64,000 nt of DNA from Pseudomonas sp. LRP2-20 (GTDB lineage: Bacteria; Pseudomonadota; Gammaproteobacteria; Pseudomonadales; Pseudomonadaceae): assembly GCF_024349685.1 (NCBI RefSeq), contig NZ_AP025944.1:936001-1000000 (forward strand), given 5' to 3'. How positions within the stretch are numbered: the stretch's first letter is position 1; each line of letters begins with the position of its first letter. Both the position numbers and the translations under genes were made by a program. The notes under the pieces are model-generated. The model was not told where the DNA came from. It made no database searches and worked only from the letters and a program-made list of their open reading frames with translations. Of the stretch, positions 1 to 9,714 are shown one piece after another.

Positions 1-1038
1 GCGACGGTTGGCCAGGCCGGTCAGGCTGTCGGTGGCGGCCAGGGTCGCCAGGCCCAGTTCGGCTTCGTGGCGGCGGCGCAGTTCGCGGCCCAGCAGCAAG
101 GTCAGCCAGAGAATGCCGATACACAGCACCCCTGTGGCGACGCTGACCAGAATGGCCGTGCGCCGCCATGACTGGAACACTTCGTCGGCGGAGTGCACCA
201 CCAGTACGATCAGCGGCAGGTCGGCGACCTGGGCGAAGGTGTACATGCGCTGGGAAGGGGAGCTGCCAGAGCGGGCGGTGAAGCTGCCGCTGTGCTCGCT
301 GAGAATGCGCTTGAAGTTTGGGCGTTCGCCGTAATAGCTGCCGATTGCCGAATCCTCTGGGCTTGCAGGTTCCCGGGCGAGCAGCTGGCCGTTGGTATTG
401 AACAGGTTGATGCTGCTTTCATCGCCGATATCCAGACGGCGGAACAACTCACTGAAGTACGACAGGCGCAGAGCCCCGGCGGCCAATCCGGCAAATTCGC
501 CGTGCGGGCCATTGATGCGTCGGCTGAAACTGATGCACCAGTCCATGTTACCCAGCTTGGCCTTGAAGGGCGGCCCCACCAGCAAACCCAGGTTTGGATC
601 ATGCTGGTGTGCCTGGAAAAAGACGCTGTCGGCGAAGCTGGCCTTGGGGGGGACGGGGCTGCTGGAGTCCCCGACCACATTGCCATCCTTGTCCAGCCAC
701 AGCACATTACCGCGCTTGCGGTCGACGAAGGCTTCATTGAACAGCAGATGCTGGCGCAGCGGGCCGGAGATCTCCGGCAGTTCCTTGCGGCTGACCGCCC
801 AGATCAGGCCTTTTAGCGAGTGGTCGTAGAGTTCGACATTGCGCAGGATGTCGCTTTCGATCAGCTGGACGATGTTGTTCGAGGAGCGGATGGCCGATTG
901 CTCCACACTGTCGCGCTCGCGGGCCAGCAGGTAGCTGACGATGGCCACGATGGCGAGCACGGCAAGGCAACTGCCCAGGTTGAGGATCAGCTCGGGGTGC
1001 GACCTGTAGAGTGCGAAACGCGAAGATCGAGTGGGCAT
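1..1038 (-). CDS. Membrane-bound diguanylate cyclase-type signalling protein, 5' part only
   Basis: The gene runs off the left edge; 346 residues are visible from an ATG at 1038. There is a short cytoplasmic N-terminus, a first membrane segment at about residues 16-37, then roughly 230 periplasmic residues of the kind found in double-Cache sensor domains (with the motif MDWCISFSRRI), a second membrane segment near residues 290-312, and then the opening of a GGDEF domain (DSLTGLANRR) in the last residues. By family knowledge it should bind a small ligand outside the membrane and make or sense cyclic di-GMP inside. Whether an EAL domain follows cannot be seen. Cyclic di-GMP control would suit a locus that also encodes a biofilm adhesin, but that link is inference. 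Confidence 0.85.
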   Translation of the reverse strand, partial: MPTRSSRFALYRSHPELILNLGSCLAVLAIVAIVSYLLARERDSVEQSAIRSSNNIVQLIESDILRNVELYDHSLKGLIWAVSRKELPEISGPLRQHLLFNEAFVDRKRGNVLWLDKDGNVVGDSSSPVPPKASFADSVFFQAHQHDPNLGLLVGPPFKAKLGNMDWCISFSRRINGPHGEFAGLAAGALRLSYFSELFRRLDIGDESSINLFNTNGQLLAREPASPEDSAIGSYYGERPNFKRILSEHSGSFTARSGSSPSQRMYTFAQVADLPLIVLVVHSADEVFQSWRRTAILVSVATGVLCIGILWLTLLLGRELRRRHEAELGLATLAATDSLTGLANRR

Positions 1039-1136
1039 GCGCGCTACTGCTGAGGCAGGGCCATTTGCGGCGGGCGACATTCTAGGGAAGCGTGGATTGT
1101 CGGACAAGATTTGTCCGACGGAAATACGCAGGGGGC

Positions 1137-1258
1137 TGCTTTGCAGCCCATCGCCGGCAAGCTCGGCTCCCACAGGTATTTCACCGCCCTTGAGGCCTGT
1201 GGTGTCCTGGTGGGAGCCGCGCTTGCCGGCGAAACGAGGGCAAAGCCCTCGCCAGCGG
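1137..1258. repeat. REP pair (REPIN) between the cyclase and porin genes
   Basis: Two inverted copies of the pseudomonad REP type containing GGAGCCGCGCTTGCCGGCGA lie about 30 bp apart, each next to a small GC-rich hairpin. The pair sits upstream of the cyclase gene and downstream of the porin gene. Such elements are non-coding and spread by RAYT transposases elsewhere in the genome; none is encoded in this window. Confidence 0.75.
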
Positions 1259-1265
1259 TCTCAGG

Positions 1266-2597
1266 TCAGAAGATGTTCAGTGGGTAATCGACGATCACAC
1301 GCACTTCATCGTTGTCGCTGTTGCTGTCGATCGAGGCATAACCCTGGCTGCCACGGTGGGTGGCATAGCGCAGTTGCACCGCCAGATCCTTCAGGTCGCC
1401 TTCCTGGAACACATATTTCACATCCATGTCGCGCTCCCAGTGCATGGCGTTCTTGCCATCGGCGCGGTAGTAGTCGTAGTGGCTGGTGTCCTGGGTGGCC
1501 TTGGTCAGGTCTGCCTCACCGCGCGAGTACGACAGCGAGGTGCTCAGGCCCGGAATACCGATACCGGCGAAGTTGTAGTCGTACTGCAGCTTCCACGAAC
1601 GCTCGTTGGGGGCGTTGAAGTCCGAGTACATGCGCGAGTTGTCCAGGTACACGCTGTCGCCCAGGTTGATGTAGTCGAACGGCGTGTTGCCGTTGACCCG
1701 CTGGTAGGCGGCGGTGACGCTGTGGTAACCGGCGTTGACCGTGAAGTGCAGGCTGTAGGTGTTGTTGTCGATCTTGCCCAGCAGCGCCTGGCCGGTGTCC
1801 TGGGTGTGGTAGAAGTGCACGCCCGGGTTGAGGCTGACCAGGTCGTTGACCACGTAGGTGTAGTCGAAGTCGGCGTAGTACTGGTTCCAGACGTCCTTGA
1901 GCTCGGCCGCATACAGGTTGGCGGTGACGTTCTCGGTACCGCTCCACGCGGCGCCTGCCCAGTTCAGGTGCTTGCTGGTCTGGCCCTGCATGTCGCCGTA
2001 GTAGCTGTCGATACGACGGTGGCCGCTCTGGTTGTACGGGTGGGTGAAGCTGACCTGGCCGCCTTCGAGCAGCAGGCCGTCGACGCTGTGGTTGGTCAAG
2101 CTCACACCGCGGAAGGTCTGCGGCAGCATGCGGGTTTCGCCGCCAGCGATCACCGGGTTGGTGATGAACAGGTCACCGGCTTTCAACTCGGTGTCGAAGG
2201 CCTTGAGCTTGACCGCTGCACCGGCGGTGGAGAACGAGTGCGGGGCGGCGCCCAGTTCACCGTTGTCCTTGATGTGTTCGGGCAGGATGCTGGTGCCGGC
2301 ATGGCCGCCACCGCCGTCGAGCTTCAGGCCCAGCATGGCATGGGCGTCGAGGCCGAAACCGACCACTCCCGGGGTGTAACCGGACTCGAAACGGGCGACC
2401 GCGCCCTGGCCCCACTCGCGGGTGTCGCGCACGCCGGCATTGTGGTTGTCACGGTTGAAGTAGGCATTTCGGAAATGCAGATTGAAGGACGAACCTTCGA
2501 TGAAGCCATCAGCCTTGTCTTCATCTGCCTGGGCGGCGAAAGGGATCGTTGCAGTCAACGCAATGAACAACGGGGTGAAACGAAACGCGGAAGGCAC
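1266..2597 (-). CDS. OprD-family outer membrane porin
   Basis: The protein has 443 residues, the usual size for OprD-type substrate-specific porins. It starts at a GTG with GGAGC nine bases upstream and has a signal peptide of about 24 residues cleaved after FAAQA. The mature N-terminus ([18 protein letters not shown]) and the family motif around DTREWGQG are typical of OprD/OpdX proteins, and the chain ends in a phenylalanine, as needed for assembly into the outer membrane. The beta-barrel should carry small carboxylates, amino acids or aromatic acids into the periplasm; the substrate cannot be read from sequence. It is transcribed alone, opposite to nothing nearby, and its 3' end abuts a REPIN. 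Confidence 0.92.
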   Translation of the reverse strand: MPSAFRFTPLFIALTATIPFAAQADEDKADGFIEGSSFNLHFRNAYFNRDNHNAGVRDTREWGQGAVARFESGYTPGVVGFGLDAHAMLGLKLDGGGGHAGTSILPEHIKDNGELGAAPHSFSTAGAAVKLKAFDTELKAGDLFITNPVIAGGETRMLPQTFRGVSLTNHSVDGLLLEGGQVSFTHPYNQSGHRRIDSYYGDMQGQTSKHLNWAGAAWSGTENVTANLYAAELKDVWNQYYADFDYTYVVNDLVSLNPGVHFYHTQDTGQALLGKIDNNTYSLHFTVNAGYHSVTAAYQRVNGNTPFDYINLGDSVYLDNSRMYSDFNAPNERSWKLQYDYNFAGIGIPGLSTSLSYSRGEADLTKATQDTSHYDYYRADGKNAMHWERDMDVKYVFQEGDLKDLAVQLRYATHRGSQGYASIDSNSDNDEVRVIVDYPLNIF

Positions 2598-2696
2598 CGG
2601 TACTAGCTCCTTGGGTCGGGCGGTGGGGCAGTTTTTATTTTTGAATGTGCGTCTTTTTATAGGTGTACGTTACGGCGGGGCTGATAGTTAGAGCAC

Positions 2697-2727
2697 ATAA
2701 AAAAAGCCGCTGATCGGCAGCGGCTTT
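2697..2727 (-). terminator. Rho-independent terminator of the small exported-protein gene
   Basis: AGCCGCTG and CAGCGGCT form an 8-bp stem with a 5-base loop, followed on the minus strand by a run of seven T. It lies about 80 bp beyond the stop at 2802. Confidence 0.85.
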
Positions 2728-2801
2728 GAAAGGCTAACATATCGGCACCGACGGTGCCCATGGTATAGCCAAGGGAAAACTGGAGCAGGTGCAACGCCCG
2801 A

Positions 2802-3023
2802 TCAGCTATCGGCATTGGCGTCGCTGGAAACTTTCGAAGCTGTCTGTTCTGCGTCTTTGCCGGCGTCGGCCTTGTGTGCCAGGGCTTCGCGGGCATCTTG
2901 GTGAACAGCGGCAAGTTCTGCAGTGCGAGCAACGAAAGCCGGGGATTCTTCGGCCATGGCCAGGGGCGACAACAACAGGGACGACAGAACGAAAACGCTG
3001 GCAATACCCATACTGTTGGACAT
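2802..3023 (-). CDS. Small exported protein of unknown function
   Basis: This is a 73-residue protein whose first 24 residues form a clear signal peptide ending LSPLAMA before EESPAF. The mature part, about 49 residues, is hydrophilic, rich in Ala, Asp and Lys, and has no cysteine. I chose the ATG at 3023, with AGAAGG about 11 bases upstream, over an in-frame TTG nine codons earlier that would place the hydrophobic core late. A strong terminator follows, which supports a real, separately transcribed gene. I recognise it only as a type of small hypothetical common in pseudomonads. Confidence 0.65.
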   Translation of the reverse strand: MSNSMGIASVFVLSSLLLSPLAMAEESPAFVARTAELAAVHQDAREALAHKADAGKDAEQTASKVSSDANADS

Positions 3024-3358
3024 GTTTGAAACTACCTTCTTGCTTGGCAAGTGCTATGAGGACGGGGCTAAAGTTAGTCCTTAAAGTGCCGCGGAAACAG
3101 CGTCTTTGGCGATAAGCACTGTTGCGCAAAAAGTAATGATCGATGGGAAAGCAATTGAACTTTGGCCGTAAACCAGCATGCTAGAGGGCCTGCTCGTGTT
3201 TTGCGGGCTTGTGCGCCTCGCTGTGGGAGCAACTGTCTTGCTCAATTTCTAGAGTCTGGCGCGATCCTTGTGGATCGGGGTTGCCCGCGAACACCGGCGA
3301 AAGCCGGTGCCATACACCGTGTCGCCTGCTTCGCGGGCAAGCCCGCTCCCACAGGGTG
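3024..3358. repeat. Intergenic region with REP sequences, no gene seen
   Basis: The stretch before the small exported-protein gene holds two REP-like units, near 3218-3245 and 3322-3357 (core GCGGGCAAGCCCGCTCCCACA), in opposite orientation around a small hairpin near 3292-3312. No credible open reading frame is present. The minus-strand promoter of the 2802-3023 gene must lie in its left part. Confidence 0.6.
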
Positions 3359-4753
3359 CTAGACGGGCTTGCAGATGGGTAAACGGATGCCAAAAGTATT
3401 GGCGCCGGCAGCGCTGCGCACGAAAACCTCCCCACCATGCATCAGCGCGATCGCCTTGACGATTGCCAGCCCCAACCCATGGTTCCCGCCGCCACTGTTG
3501 CTGCGCGCCGCGTCCACCCGGTAGAACCGTTCGAACAGCAGCGGCAGGTGCGCGTCGTCGATGGCTGGCCCCGGGTTGCTCACGGCAATGCTGACGTGTT
3601 CTGGCCCGTCCTCGATGTGCACGCCGATCACCTGATTCGGCGCGGTGTGCTGCACGGCGTTGTTCAGCAGGTTGATCAACGCCCGGCGCAACTGGGCTTT
3701 TTCGATGGGCGCCTGGGCATCACCGCTGACGGTGACGCTGACCTGGGCGTCTTCGAGGATGTAGTCGAGGTAATCGAGGGTGGTGGCTACCTCCTCGGCC
3801 AGCGAGGCCTGGGTCAGGGCGGTGGCCTTGCTGCCCTGGTCGGCGCTGGCAAGGAACAGCATGTCGTTGATGATGCTGCGCAGGCGCTCCAGTTCTTCCA
3901 GGTTCGATTGCAGCACCTCGAAGTAATGCTCGGCGCTGCGCCCGCGGGTGAGGGCGACCTGGGTCTGGCCGATCAGGTTGGTCAGCGGCGAGCGCAGTTC
4001 GTGGGCGACGTCGGCGTTGAAGGCCTCCAGCCGTGAATAGGCCTGACTGACCCGCTCCAGCGCGGCATTGAAGGCGCCGGCGAACTGCGCCAGTTCCGGT
4101 GCCAGGTCCTGGGTCTGCAGGCGCCCGTCCAGGCGCGGCGGTGCCAGCGCCTGGGCCTCGACAGACAGCGCCAGCAGTGGCCGCAGGCCGACGCGGGCAA
4201 CCCAGTAACCCAGCACCGAAGCCAGCAGCACACCGAGCACGGCCAGGCCGACAATGGCCACCAGCAGGCTGTGCTGGGCCTGCCAGAACGTTTCGGTGTC
4301 GATGCCGATCAGAAAGCGCAGCGGCGGGCGCTCGCCCAGGGCTGGCAATTCGCTGACCAGCACCTTGTACGGGTAAGGCTGGTCAGGCAGACGCAGGTCA
4401 TGCATGCCTTGCGGGCCCTCGGCAAAGGCGCGGACCAGTTCGCTGGGGTGGCCGTATTCGTAGGCCGGGTTGCTGCTGACTACCCAGAAACGGATGCGCT
4501 TGTCTTCTTCGCTGAGCAGGTTGAGCTTGTTGTTGATCTTGGCCCAGTGCTCGGGTGTACCGAAGCGGTTGAGGGTGGACTCGAGCACGCTGAAGCGCGC
4601 ATCCAGTTCGGCGGCCGGCAGCAGGTCGAGGCTGCGATCGACCTGGCGATACAGCGCCGTACCGATCAGCAGGAACACCCCCAGCGCCACCAGGATGAAC
4701 AGCGTCGACAGGCGCAGGGCGATGGAATTAAGCGGCACGGTTTTCCAGGACAT
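3359..4753 (-). CDS. Sensor histidine kinase of the efflux operon
   Basis: The protein has 464 residues from the ATG at 4753, which overlaps the regulator gene by 26 bp; a GTG at 4738 is an alternative start. A first membrane helix lies at about 13-33, a periplasmic sensor region of roughly 125 residues follows, and a second helix lies at about 161-186, leading into a HAMP linker. His251 in the motif DVAHELRSPL is the phosphorylated residue. The N box (NLLNNAVQH) and a G box (GGGNHGLGLAI) of the ATPase domain follow. Architecture is that of the heavy-metal/CusS-like kinases. It should phosphorylate the response regulator encoded just upstream. The signal is unknown; its linkage to an RND pump suggests a pump substrate or envelope stress. 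Confidence 0.9.
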   Translation of the reverse strand: MSWKTVPLNSIALRLSTLFILVALGVFLLIGTALYRQVDRSLDLLPAAELDARFSVLESTLNRFGTPEHWAKINNKLNLLSEEDKRIRFWVVSSNPAYEYGHPSELVRAFAEGPQGMHDLRLPDQPYPYKVLVSELPALGERPPLRFLIGIDTETFWQAQHSLLVAIVGLAVLGVLLASVLGYWVARVGLRPLLALSVEAQALAPPRLDGRLQTQDLAPELAQFAGAFNAALERVSQAYSRLEAFNADVAHELRSPLTNLIGQTQVALTRGRSAEHYFEVLQSNLEELERLRSIINDMLFLASADQGSKATALTQASLAEEVATTLDYLDYILEDAQVSVTVSGDAQAPIEKAQLRRALINLLNNAVQHTAPNQVIGVHIEDGPEHVSIAVSNPGPAIDDAHLPLLFERFYRVDAARSNSGGGNHGLGLAIVKAIALMHGGEVFVRSAAGANTFGIRLPICKPV

Positions 4754-5402
4754 AGCCCATGCCTCGGATGGTGTGCAGCAGCTTGTTGTCGAACGGCCCG
4801 TCGAGCTTGGCGCGCAGGCGTTTGATGGCCACTTCGACGACATTGGCGTCGCTGTCGAAGTTGATGTCCCAGACCAGCTCGGCGATGGCGGTCTTGGAGA
4901 GGATTTCGCCCTGGCGCCGGGCCAGCACGCTGAGCAGCGAGAATTCCTTGGCGGTCAGCTCCAGGCGCTGGCCGGCACGGCTGGCCTTGCGCGCCATCAG
5001 GTCGATCCACAGGTCGCCGACCTGGATCTGCAACGGCTCATGGCTGCTGCTGCGGCGGGTCAGAGCCTGCAGCCGGGCGACCAGTTCGAGGAACGAGAAC
5101 GGCTTGCCCAGGTAGTCGTCGGCACCTTCGCGCAGGCCGTGGATGCGGTCTTCGACGCGCTCGCGGGCGGTGAGCATGATCACCGGTGTCTGCTTGCGTG
5201 CGCGCAGTGCGCGCAGCACGCCGTAGCCGTCCAGGCCTGGCAGCATCACATCCAGCACGATCACCGCGTAGTCGCCTTCCAGGGCCAGGTGCAGGCCGTC
5301 GATGCCGTTGCGCGCAAGGTCGACAGTGAAGCCTTGCTCGGTCAGGCCGCGATGCAGGTAGTCGGCGGTTTTTTCTTCGTCTTCGATGATCAGCACACGC
5401 AT
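4728..5402 (-). CDS. OmpR-family response regulator of the efflux operon
   Basis: The protein has 224 residues: a receiver domain (acidic pair near residues 7-10, phosphoacceptor Asp51, switch Thr78, Lys100) and a C-terminal winged helix of the OmpR/PhoB type (ELTAKEFSLLSVLARRQGEILSK in outline, recognition helix near VVEVAIKRLRAKL). It begins nine bases after the RND gene and overlaps the kinase gene, so it is co-transcribed. It most resembles CopR/IrlR/CusR regulators. The CTGTCA direct repeats upstream of the operon are the likely target, which would give autoregulation. Confidence 0.93.
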   Translation of the reverse strand: MRVLIIEDEEKTADYLHRGLTEQGFTVDLARNGIDGLHLALEGDYAVIVLDVMLPGLDGYGVLRALRARKQTPVIMLTARERVEDRIHGLREGADDYLGKPFSFLELVARLQALTRRSSSHEPLQIQVGDLWIDLMARKASRAGQRLELTAKEFSLLSVLARRQGEILSKTAIAELVWDINFDSDANVVEVAIKRLRAKLDGPFDNKLLHTIRGMGYVLENRAA

Positions 5403-5411
5403 GGTCTTGTC

Positions 5412-8400
5412 CTAGCTGGCACTTGGCGCCGCCGCACGGGCGGCCTGGCGGCGGTGGAACAGGCGCTCCAGGGCCAAGTATATGACCGGGGTGGTGAACA
5501 GCGTCAGTGCCTGGCTCACCAGCAGCCCGCCGACCACCGCGATGCCCAGCGGCTGGCGCAGCTCGGCGCCGGCGCCGAAGCCGAACATCAGCGGCACCGC
5601 GCCGAGCAGGGCGGCGAGGGTGGTCATGATGATGGGCCGGAAGCGCGTCAGGCACGCCTGGTGAATCGCCTGCTCGGGCGTCATGCCTTGGTGGCGCTGG
5701 GCTTCCAGGGCGAAGTCGATGAGCAGGATGCCGTTCTTCTTGACGATGCCGATCAGCAGCACCACGCCGATCAGGCCCATGATGCTGAAGTCCTGGCCCA
5801 TGCCCCAGAGCAATATCAACGCACCCAGGCCGGCCGAGGGCAGGGTGGAAATGATCGTCAGGGGGTGGACGAAGCTCTCGTACAGCACACCAAGGATGAT
5901 GTACACCGCCACCAGCGCGGCGAGGATCAGCCACGGTTGGCTCGACAGCGAACTCTGGAAGGCCTGGGCCGCGCCCTGGAAGTTGCCGCTGATCGAGTCG
6001 GGCATGCCCAGTTCGCGCTGGGTGCGCTCGAGGATCTTCACCGCATCGCCCAGGGCCACGCCGGGGGCCAGGTTGAACGATAGATTGGCCGCCGGGAACA
6101 GGCCGTCGTGGCTGATCGACAACGGGCCGGTGCTCGGTGGCGCGACATGCGCCAGGGCCGACAGTGGCACCATCTCGTTGGTCAGTGGCGAGCGCAGGTA
6201 GAAGAAGTTCAGGCTCTCGGCCTTGCCGCGCTGCTTCGCGTCCAGTTCGAGGATCACCTTGTACTGGTTGGTCTCGGTCTGGAATTCGCTGATCTGCCGC
6301 TGGCCGAAGGCATCGTACAGCGCCTGGTCGACGTCGGTGGTGGTCAGGCCGAAGCGCGCCGCGGCCTGGCGGTCGATGTCGATGCGGGTGACGCTGGCGC
6401 CCAGCTGCAGGTCGTTGGACAGGTCGCGGAACACCGGGTTTTCCCGCAGGCGGTCGGTCAGGCGCTGGGTCCACAGGTTCAGGGCCACGCCGTCGTTGCT
6501 CTTGAGCACGTACTGGTACTGGGTGCGCGACGGGCCGGAGCTGAGGTTGATGTCCTGGCCGGCACGCATGTACAGGACGATGCCCGGCACCTGGGCCAGT
6601 TTCGGCCGCAGGCGGTCGATCAGCTCGCTGGCCGACACGTCACGCTCACCGCGAGGCTTGAGGGCGATCCAGAAGCGGCCGTTGGCGATGGTCTGGTTGC
6701 TGCCAGTGACCCCCACCGAATGGGAATAGGCCTGCACCGCCGGGTCGTCGCCGATGATCTTCGCCAGCGCCAGGTGCTTCTCGACCATCGAGGGGTACGA
6801 CACATCTGCCGCCGCCTCGGTGGTGCCGAGGATGAAGCCGGTGTCCTGCAGCGGGAAGAAGCCTTTGGGGATGCCGACATAACCGACCACGGCCAGGGCC
6901 AGGGTCACGCCGAACACGCCAAGGGTCAGGCGCTGGTGGGCGAGGGCACGGTTCAGGCCCTTTTCGTACCACTTCACCAGGCGCTCGCCAAAGCCGCCGT
7001 GCTGCTCGCCGGGCGGGCGGCGCATGAACAACGCACACAAGGTGGGGGCCAAGGTCAGCGACACCATCACCGAAATCAGGATGGTCGAGGTGGCAGTCAG
7101 GGCGAACTCCTTGAACAGCCGGCCGACCACACCGCCCATGAACAGCAGCGGAATGAACGCGGCGATCAGCGAGAAGCTGATCGACACCACGGTGAAGCCG
7201 ATCTCGCCGGCGCCCTTGAGCGCTGCCGTGCGGCTGTCGTCGCCGGCTTCGAGGTGACGATGGATGTTCTCGACCACGACGATGGCATCGTCCACCACGA
7301 AGCCCACCGAGATGACGATGGCCACCAGCGTGAGGTTGTTCAGGCTGAAGCCCAGCACATACATCAGTGCGCAGCTGGCGATCAGCGACACGCCGAGCAC
7401 GCTGGACACCACCAGGGTCGCCGACCACTGGCGCAGGAACAGCACCATCACCCCGATCACCAGGGCCACGGCGATCATCAGGGTCAGCTCCACCTCGTGC
7501 AGGGAGGCGCGGATGGTCTGGGTACGGTCCTGCAGAACCGACACTTCGATCGACGCCGGGAGCATTTCCTGCAGCTTGGGCAGGGCCGCCATCACCCGGT
7601 CGACGGTGTCGACGATATTCGCCCCGGGCTGGCGGAACACCACCAGGTTGAGCCCTGGCTGGTCGCCGGACCAGGCCTTGACGTAGGCGTTCTCGGCGCC
7701 ATTGATCACCTTGGCGACGTCCTGCAGGTGCACCGGTGCGCCGTTGCGGTACGAAACGATGAGCTTGGCGTAGTCCTCGGGGTGGAACAGCTGGTCGTTG
7801 GCGGCGATGGTCGAGACGCTGTGTTCGCCGTACAGCGCGCCCTTGGCCAGGTTCAGGCTGGTCTGCTGGATGGCCAGGCGCACATCGGCCAGGGTCAGGC
7901 CGATGGCGGCGAGTTTTTCCGGCTGGGCCTGCACGCGAATGGCCGGGCGCAGCTGGCCGGTGATGTTGATCAGGCCGACCCCTTCGATCTGGCTGAGCTG
8001 GCGCGCCAGCAGGGTTTCGGCGTAGTCGCTCAGGTCATTGCCGGGCATTTGCGCGGAGCTGACGGTGAGCACCAGCACCGGGCTGTCGGCCGGGTTGACC
8101 TTGCGCCAGGTCGGCGGGTTGGGCAGGTCCTGGGGCAGGCGGGCGGTGGCGGTGTTGATCGCCGCCTGGACTTCCTGGGCGGCGGTGTCGATGTTCTTGT
8201 CGAGGGTGAACTGCAGGATCAGGGTAGTCGAGCCCAGCGCACTGCTGCTGGTCATCTGGGTCATGCCGGGGATGGCACTGAACTGCACCTCCAGCGGCGT
8301 GGCCACCGACGACGCCATGGTTTCCGGGCTGGCACCGGGCAGCTGGGTGGTGACCTGAATGGTCGGGAAGTCCGCTTCGGGCAGGGGGGCCACCGGCAGC

Positions 8401-8504
8401 CGCGGGAAGGCGATGGCGCCCAGCAGCACCAGGGCGAAGGTCAGCAGCAAGGTGGCGATCGGGTGATCGATGCACCACGCCGACACGCCGTTGCTGGTAT
8501 TCAT
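5412..8504 (-). CDS. RND-family efflux pump, MdtC/MuxC-like inner membrane subunit
   Basis: The protein has 1030 residues, the normal size for hydrophobe/amphiphile-efflux RND pumps. It has an N-terminal membrane helix, a first periplasmic porter loop, and a helix block at about 340-540 containing the proton-relay pair Asp405-Asp406 (VGFVVDDAIVVVENIH); the second half repeats the layout. The start (ATG at 8504) overlaps the fusion-protein gene by four bases. By family knowledge it uses the proton gradient to expel drugs, detergents or other amphiphiles. MdtB/MdtC-type pumps usually come as two RND genes forming a heterotrimer; here there is only one. No outer membrane channel is encoded, so it probably borrows a TolC-like protein from elsewhere. 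Confidence 0.92.
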   Translation of the reverse strand: MNTSNGVSAWCIDHPIATLLLTFALVLLGAIAFPRLPVAPLPEADFPTIQVTTQLPGASPETMASSVATPLEVQFSAIPGMTQMTSSSALGSTTLILQFTLDKNIDTAAQEVQAAINTATARLPQDLPNPPTWRKVNPADSPVLVLTVSSAQMPGNDLSDYAETLLARQLSQIEGVGLINITGQLRPAIRVQAQPEKLAAIGLTLADVRLAIQQTSLNLAKGALYGEHSVSTIAANDQLFHPEDYAKLIVSYRNGAPVHLQDVAKVINGAENAYVKAWSGDQPGLNLVVFRQPGANIVDTVDRVMAALPKLQEMLPASIEVSVLQDRTQTIRASLHEVELTLMIAVALVIGVMVLFLRQWSATLVVSSVLGVSLIASCALMYVLGFSLNNLTLVAIVISVGFVVDDAIVVVENIHRHLEAGDDSRTAALKGAGEIGFTVVSISFSLIAAFIPLLFMGGVVGRLFKEFALTATSTILISVMVSLTLAPTLCALFMRRPPGEQHGGFGERLVKWYEKGLNRALAHQRLTLGVFGVTLALAVVGYVGIPKGFFPLQDTGFILGTTEAAADVSYPSMVEKHLALAKIIGDDPAVQAYSHSVGVTGSNQTIANGRFWIALKPRGERDVSASELIDRLRPKLAQVPGIVLYMRAGQDINLSSGPSRTQYQYVLKSNDGVALNLWTQRLTDRLRENPVFRDLSNDLQLGASVTRIDIDRQAAARFGLTTTDVDQALYDAFGQRQISEFQTETNQYKVILELDAKQRGKAESLNFFYLRSPLTNEMVPLSALAHVAPPSTGPLSISHDGLFPAANLSFNLAPGVALGDAVKILERTQRELGMPDSISGNFQGAAQAFQSSLSSQPWLILAALVAVYIILGVLYESFVHPLTIISTLPSAGLGALILLWGMGQDFSIMGLIGVVLLIGIVKKNGILLIDFALEAQRHQGMTPEQAIHQACLTRFRPIIMTTLAALLGAVPLMFGFGAGAELRQPLGIAVVGGLLVSQALTLFTTPVIYLALERLFHRRQAARAAAPSAS

Positions 8505-9664
8505 GGCTGGCTCCTGCGGTCAGCCATTTCTGCCGGTGGTGGTGCGTCCGGGGTGACCTCGACCCGTGCACCAGGCTTGAGCCGTGACTGGCCGTCGAGC
8601 ACCAGGCGCTCGCCCGGCTTGACCCCGGCGATGATGTTCAGGCCGCTGTCCTGGTACAGCACCTTGACCGGCACGCTGGTGACCTTGTCGCCGTCCAGGC
8701 GGTAGACGAAGTGCCCGTCGATGCCGCGCTGCACCACTGGCGGCGGCACCACCAGGGCGTTCTCTTCGACCGCAGTGCGCAGGCGGATGGTGACCAGCTG
8801 GCCCGGCCACAGGCGGCCGTCCTTGTTGTCGAATTCGGCCTTGACCCGGACCGTGCCGGTGTTGGCCGAGATCTGGTTGTCGATCAGGGCCAGGTGGCCT
8901 TCGCCGAGCAGGTTGCGTTCGCCGTCGGCGTCCATGTAGGCCTGCACCAGCGCCGGGGTTGGCGCCTTGAGCAGGGCTTGCAGGGTTGGCAGCATCTGTT
9001 GTGGCAAGGCGAACTCGACAGCGATCGGGTCGATCTGGGTGACGCTGAACAGGCCCTGGGTATCGCTGGTGCGCACCAGGTTGCCGGGGTCGACATTGCG
9101 GATACCGACACGCCCGGTCACCGGCGAGCGGATCTGCGTGTATGACAGCTGCACCTCGGCGTTGGCGATGGCTGCCTGGTTACCTTTGACTGTGGCCTGC
9201 AACTGGTTGACCAGCGCCTGTTGCTGGTCGAGGGTCTGCTTGGACACGCCATCGTCGGTGCTGAGCAGGCGGTAGCGCTTGAGGTCGACACCGGCCACCT
9301 GGATCTGCGCCTGGCTCTGGCCGAGCTGGGCACGGGCCTGGTCGAGGCTGGCGCGGATCGCCCGGTCATCGAGGGTGGCGAGCAGGTCGCCTTCTTTTAC
9401 CCACTGGCCCTCTTTGACCAGCACCTGGGTCAGCACCCCTTCGACCTGGGGCCGCACTTCAACGCTGTGCAGGGACAGCACCGCGCCGATGGCGCTGGCG
9501 TAGCGGGGTACGTCCTGCTGGGCGACGCTGACCACCCGCACCGGAATCGCCGCTTGCGCGCGCGGCGTGGTGGCCTGCTGGCGCTGGCCATACCAGACGC
9601 CCAGGACCACCAGGGCGAGCAGGGCCAACGCGGCGAGAAGTACGGAACGGGAAGGACGTCGCAT
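8501..9664 (-). CDS. RND efflux membrane fusion protein (MdtA-like)
   Basis: The protein has 387 residues from the ATG at 9664, with AAGG about 11 bases upstream; TTG and GTG codons at 9685 and 9676 are possible but put hydrophilic residues ahead of the membrane anchor. An N-terminal helix at about 7-24 anchors it. The split lipoyl domain is visible (VEGVLTQVLVKEGQWVKEGDLLATLDD, then TQIRSPVTGRVGIRNVDPGNLV in outline), with a coiled-coil hairpin between and a beta-barrel and membrane-proximal domain after. It should bridge the RND pump and an outer membrane channel. It is the first gene of a four-gene operon with the pump and two-component pair. Confidence 0.9.
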   Translation of the reverse strand: MRRPSRSVLLAALALLALVVLGVWYGQRQQATTPRAQAAIPVRVVSVAQQDVPRYASAIGAVLSLHSVEVRPQVEGVLTQVLVKEGQWVKEGDLLATLDDRAIRASLDQARAQLGQSQAQIQVAGVDLKRYRLLSTDDGVSKQTLDQQQALVNQLQATVKGNQAAIANAEVQLSYTQIRSPVTGRVGIRNVDPGNLVRTSDTQGLFSVTQIDPIAVEFALPQQMLPTLQALLKAPTPALVQAYMDADGERNLLGEGHLALIDNQISANTGTVRVKAEFDNKDGRLWPGQLVTIRLRTAVEENALVVPPPVVQRGIDGHFVYRLDGDKVTSVPVKVLYQDSGLNIIAGVKPGERLVLDGQSRLKPGARVEVTPDAPPPAEMADRRSQP

Positions 9665-9714
9665 CGGCGCGGGCACCTTGGCCAAGGGGGGGGAAACGGA
9701 GGTCTGTATTGAAG

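Noticed and set aside
6108..8705. An 865-codon plus-strand open frame opposite the RND pump gene
   Set aside because: Its composition (His-, Gln- and Gly-rich) is that of an antisense shadow in high-GC DNA, and the minus strand encodes a full-length, recognisable pump.
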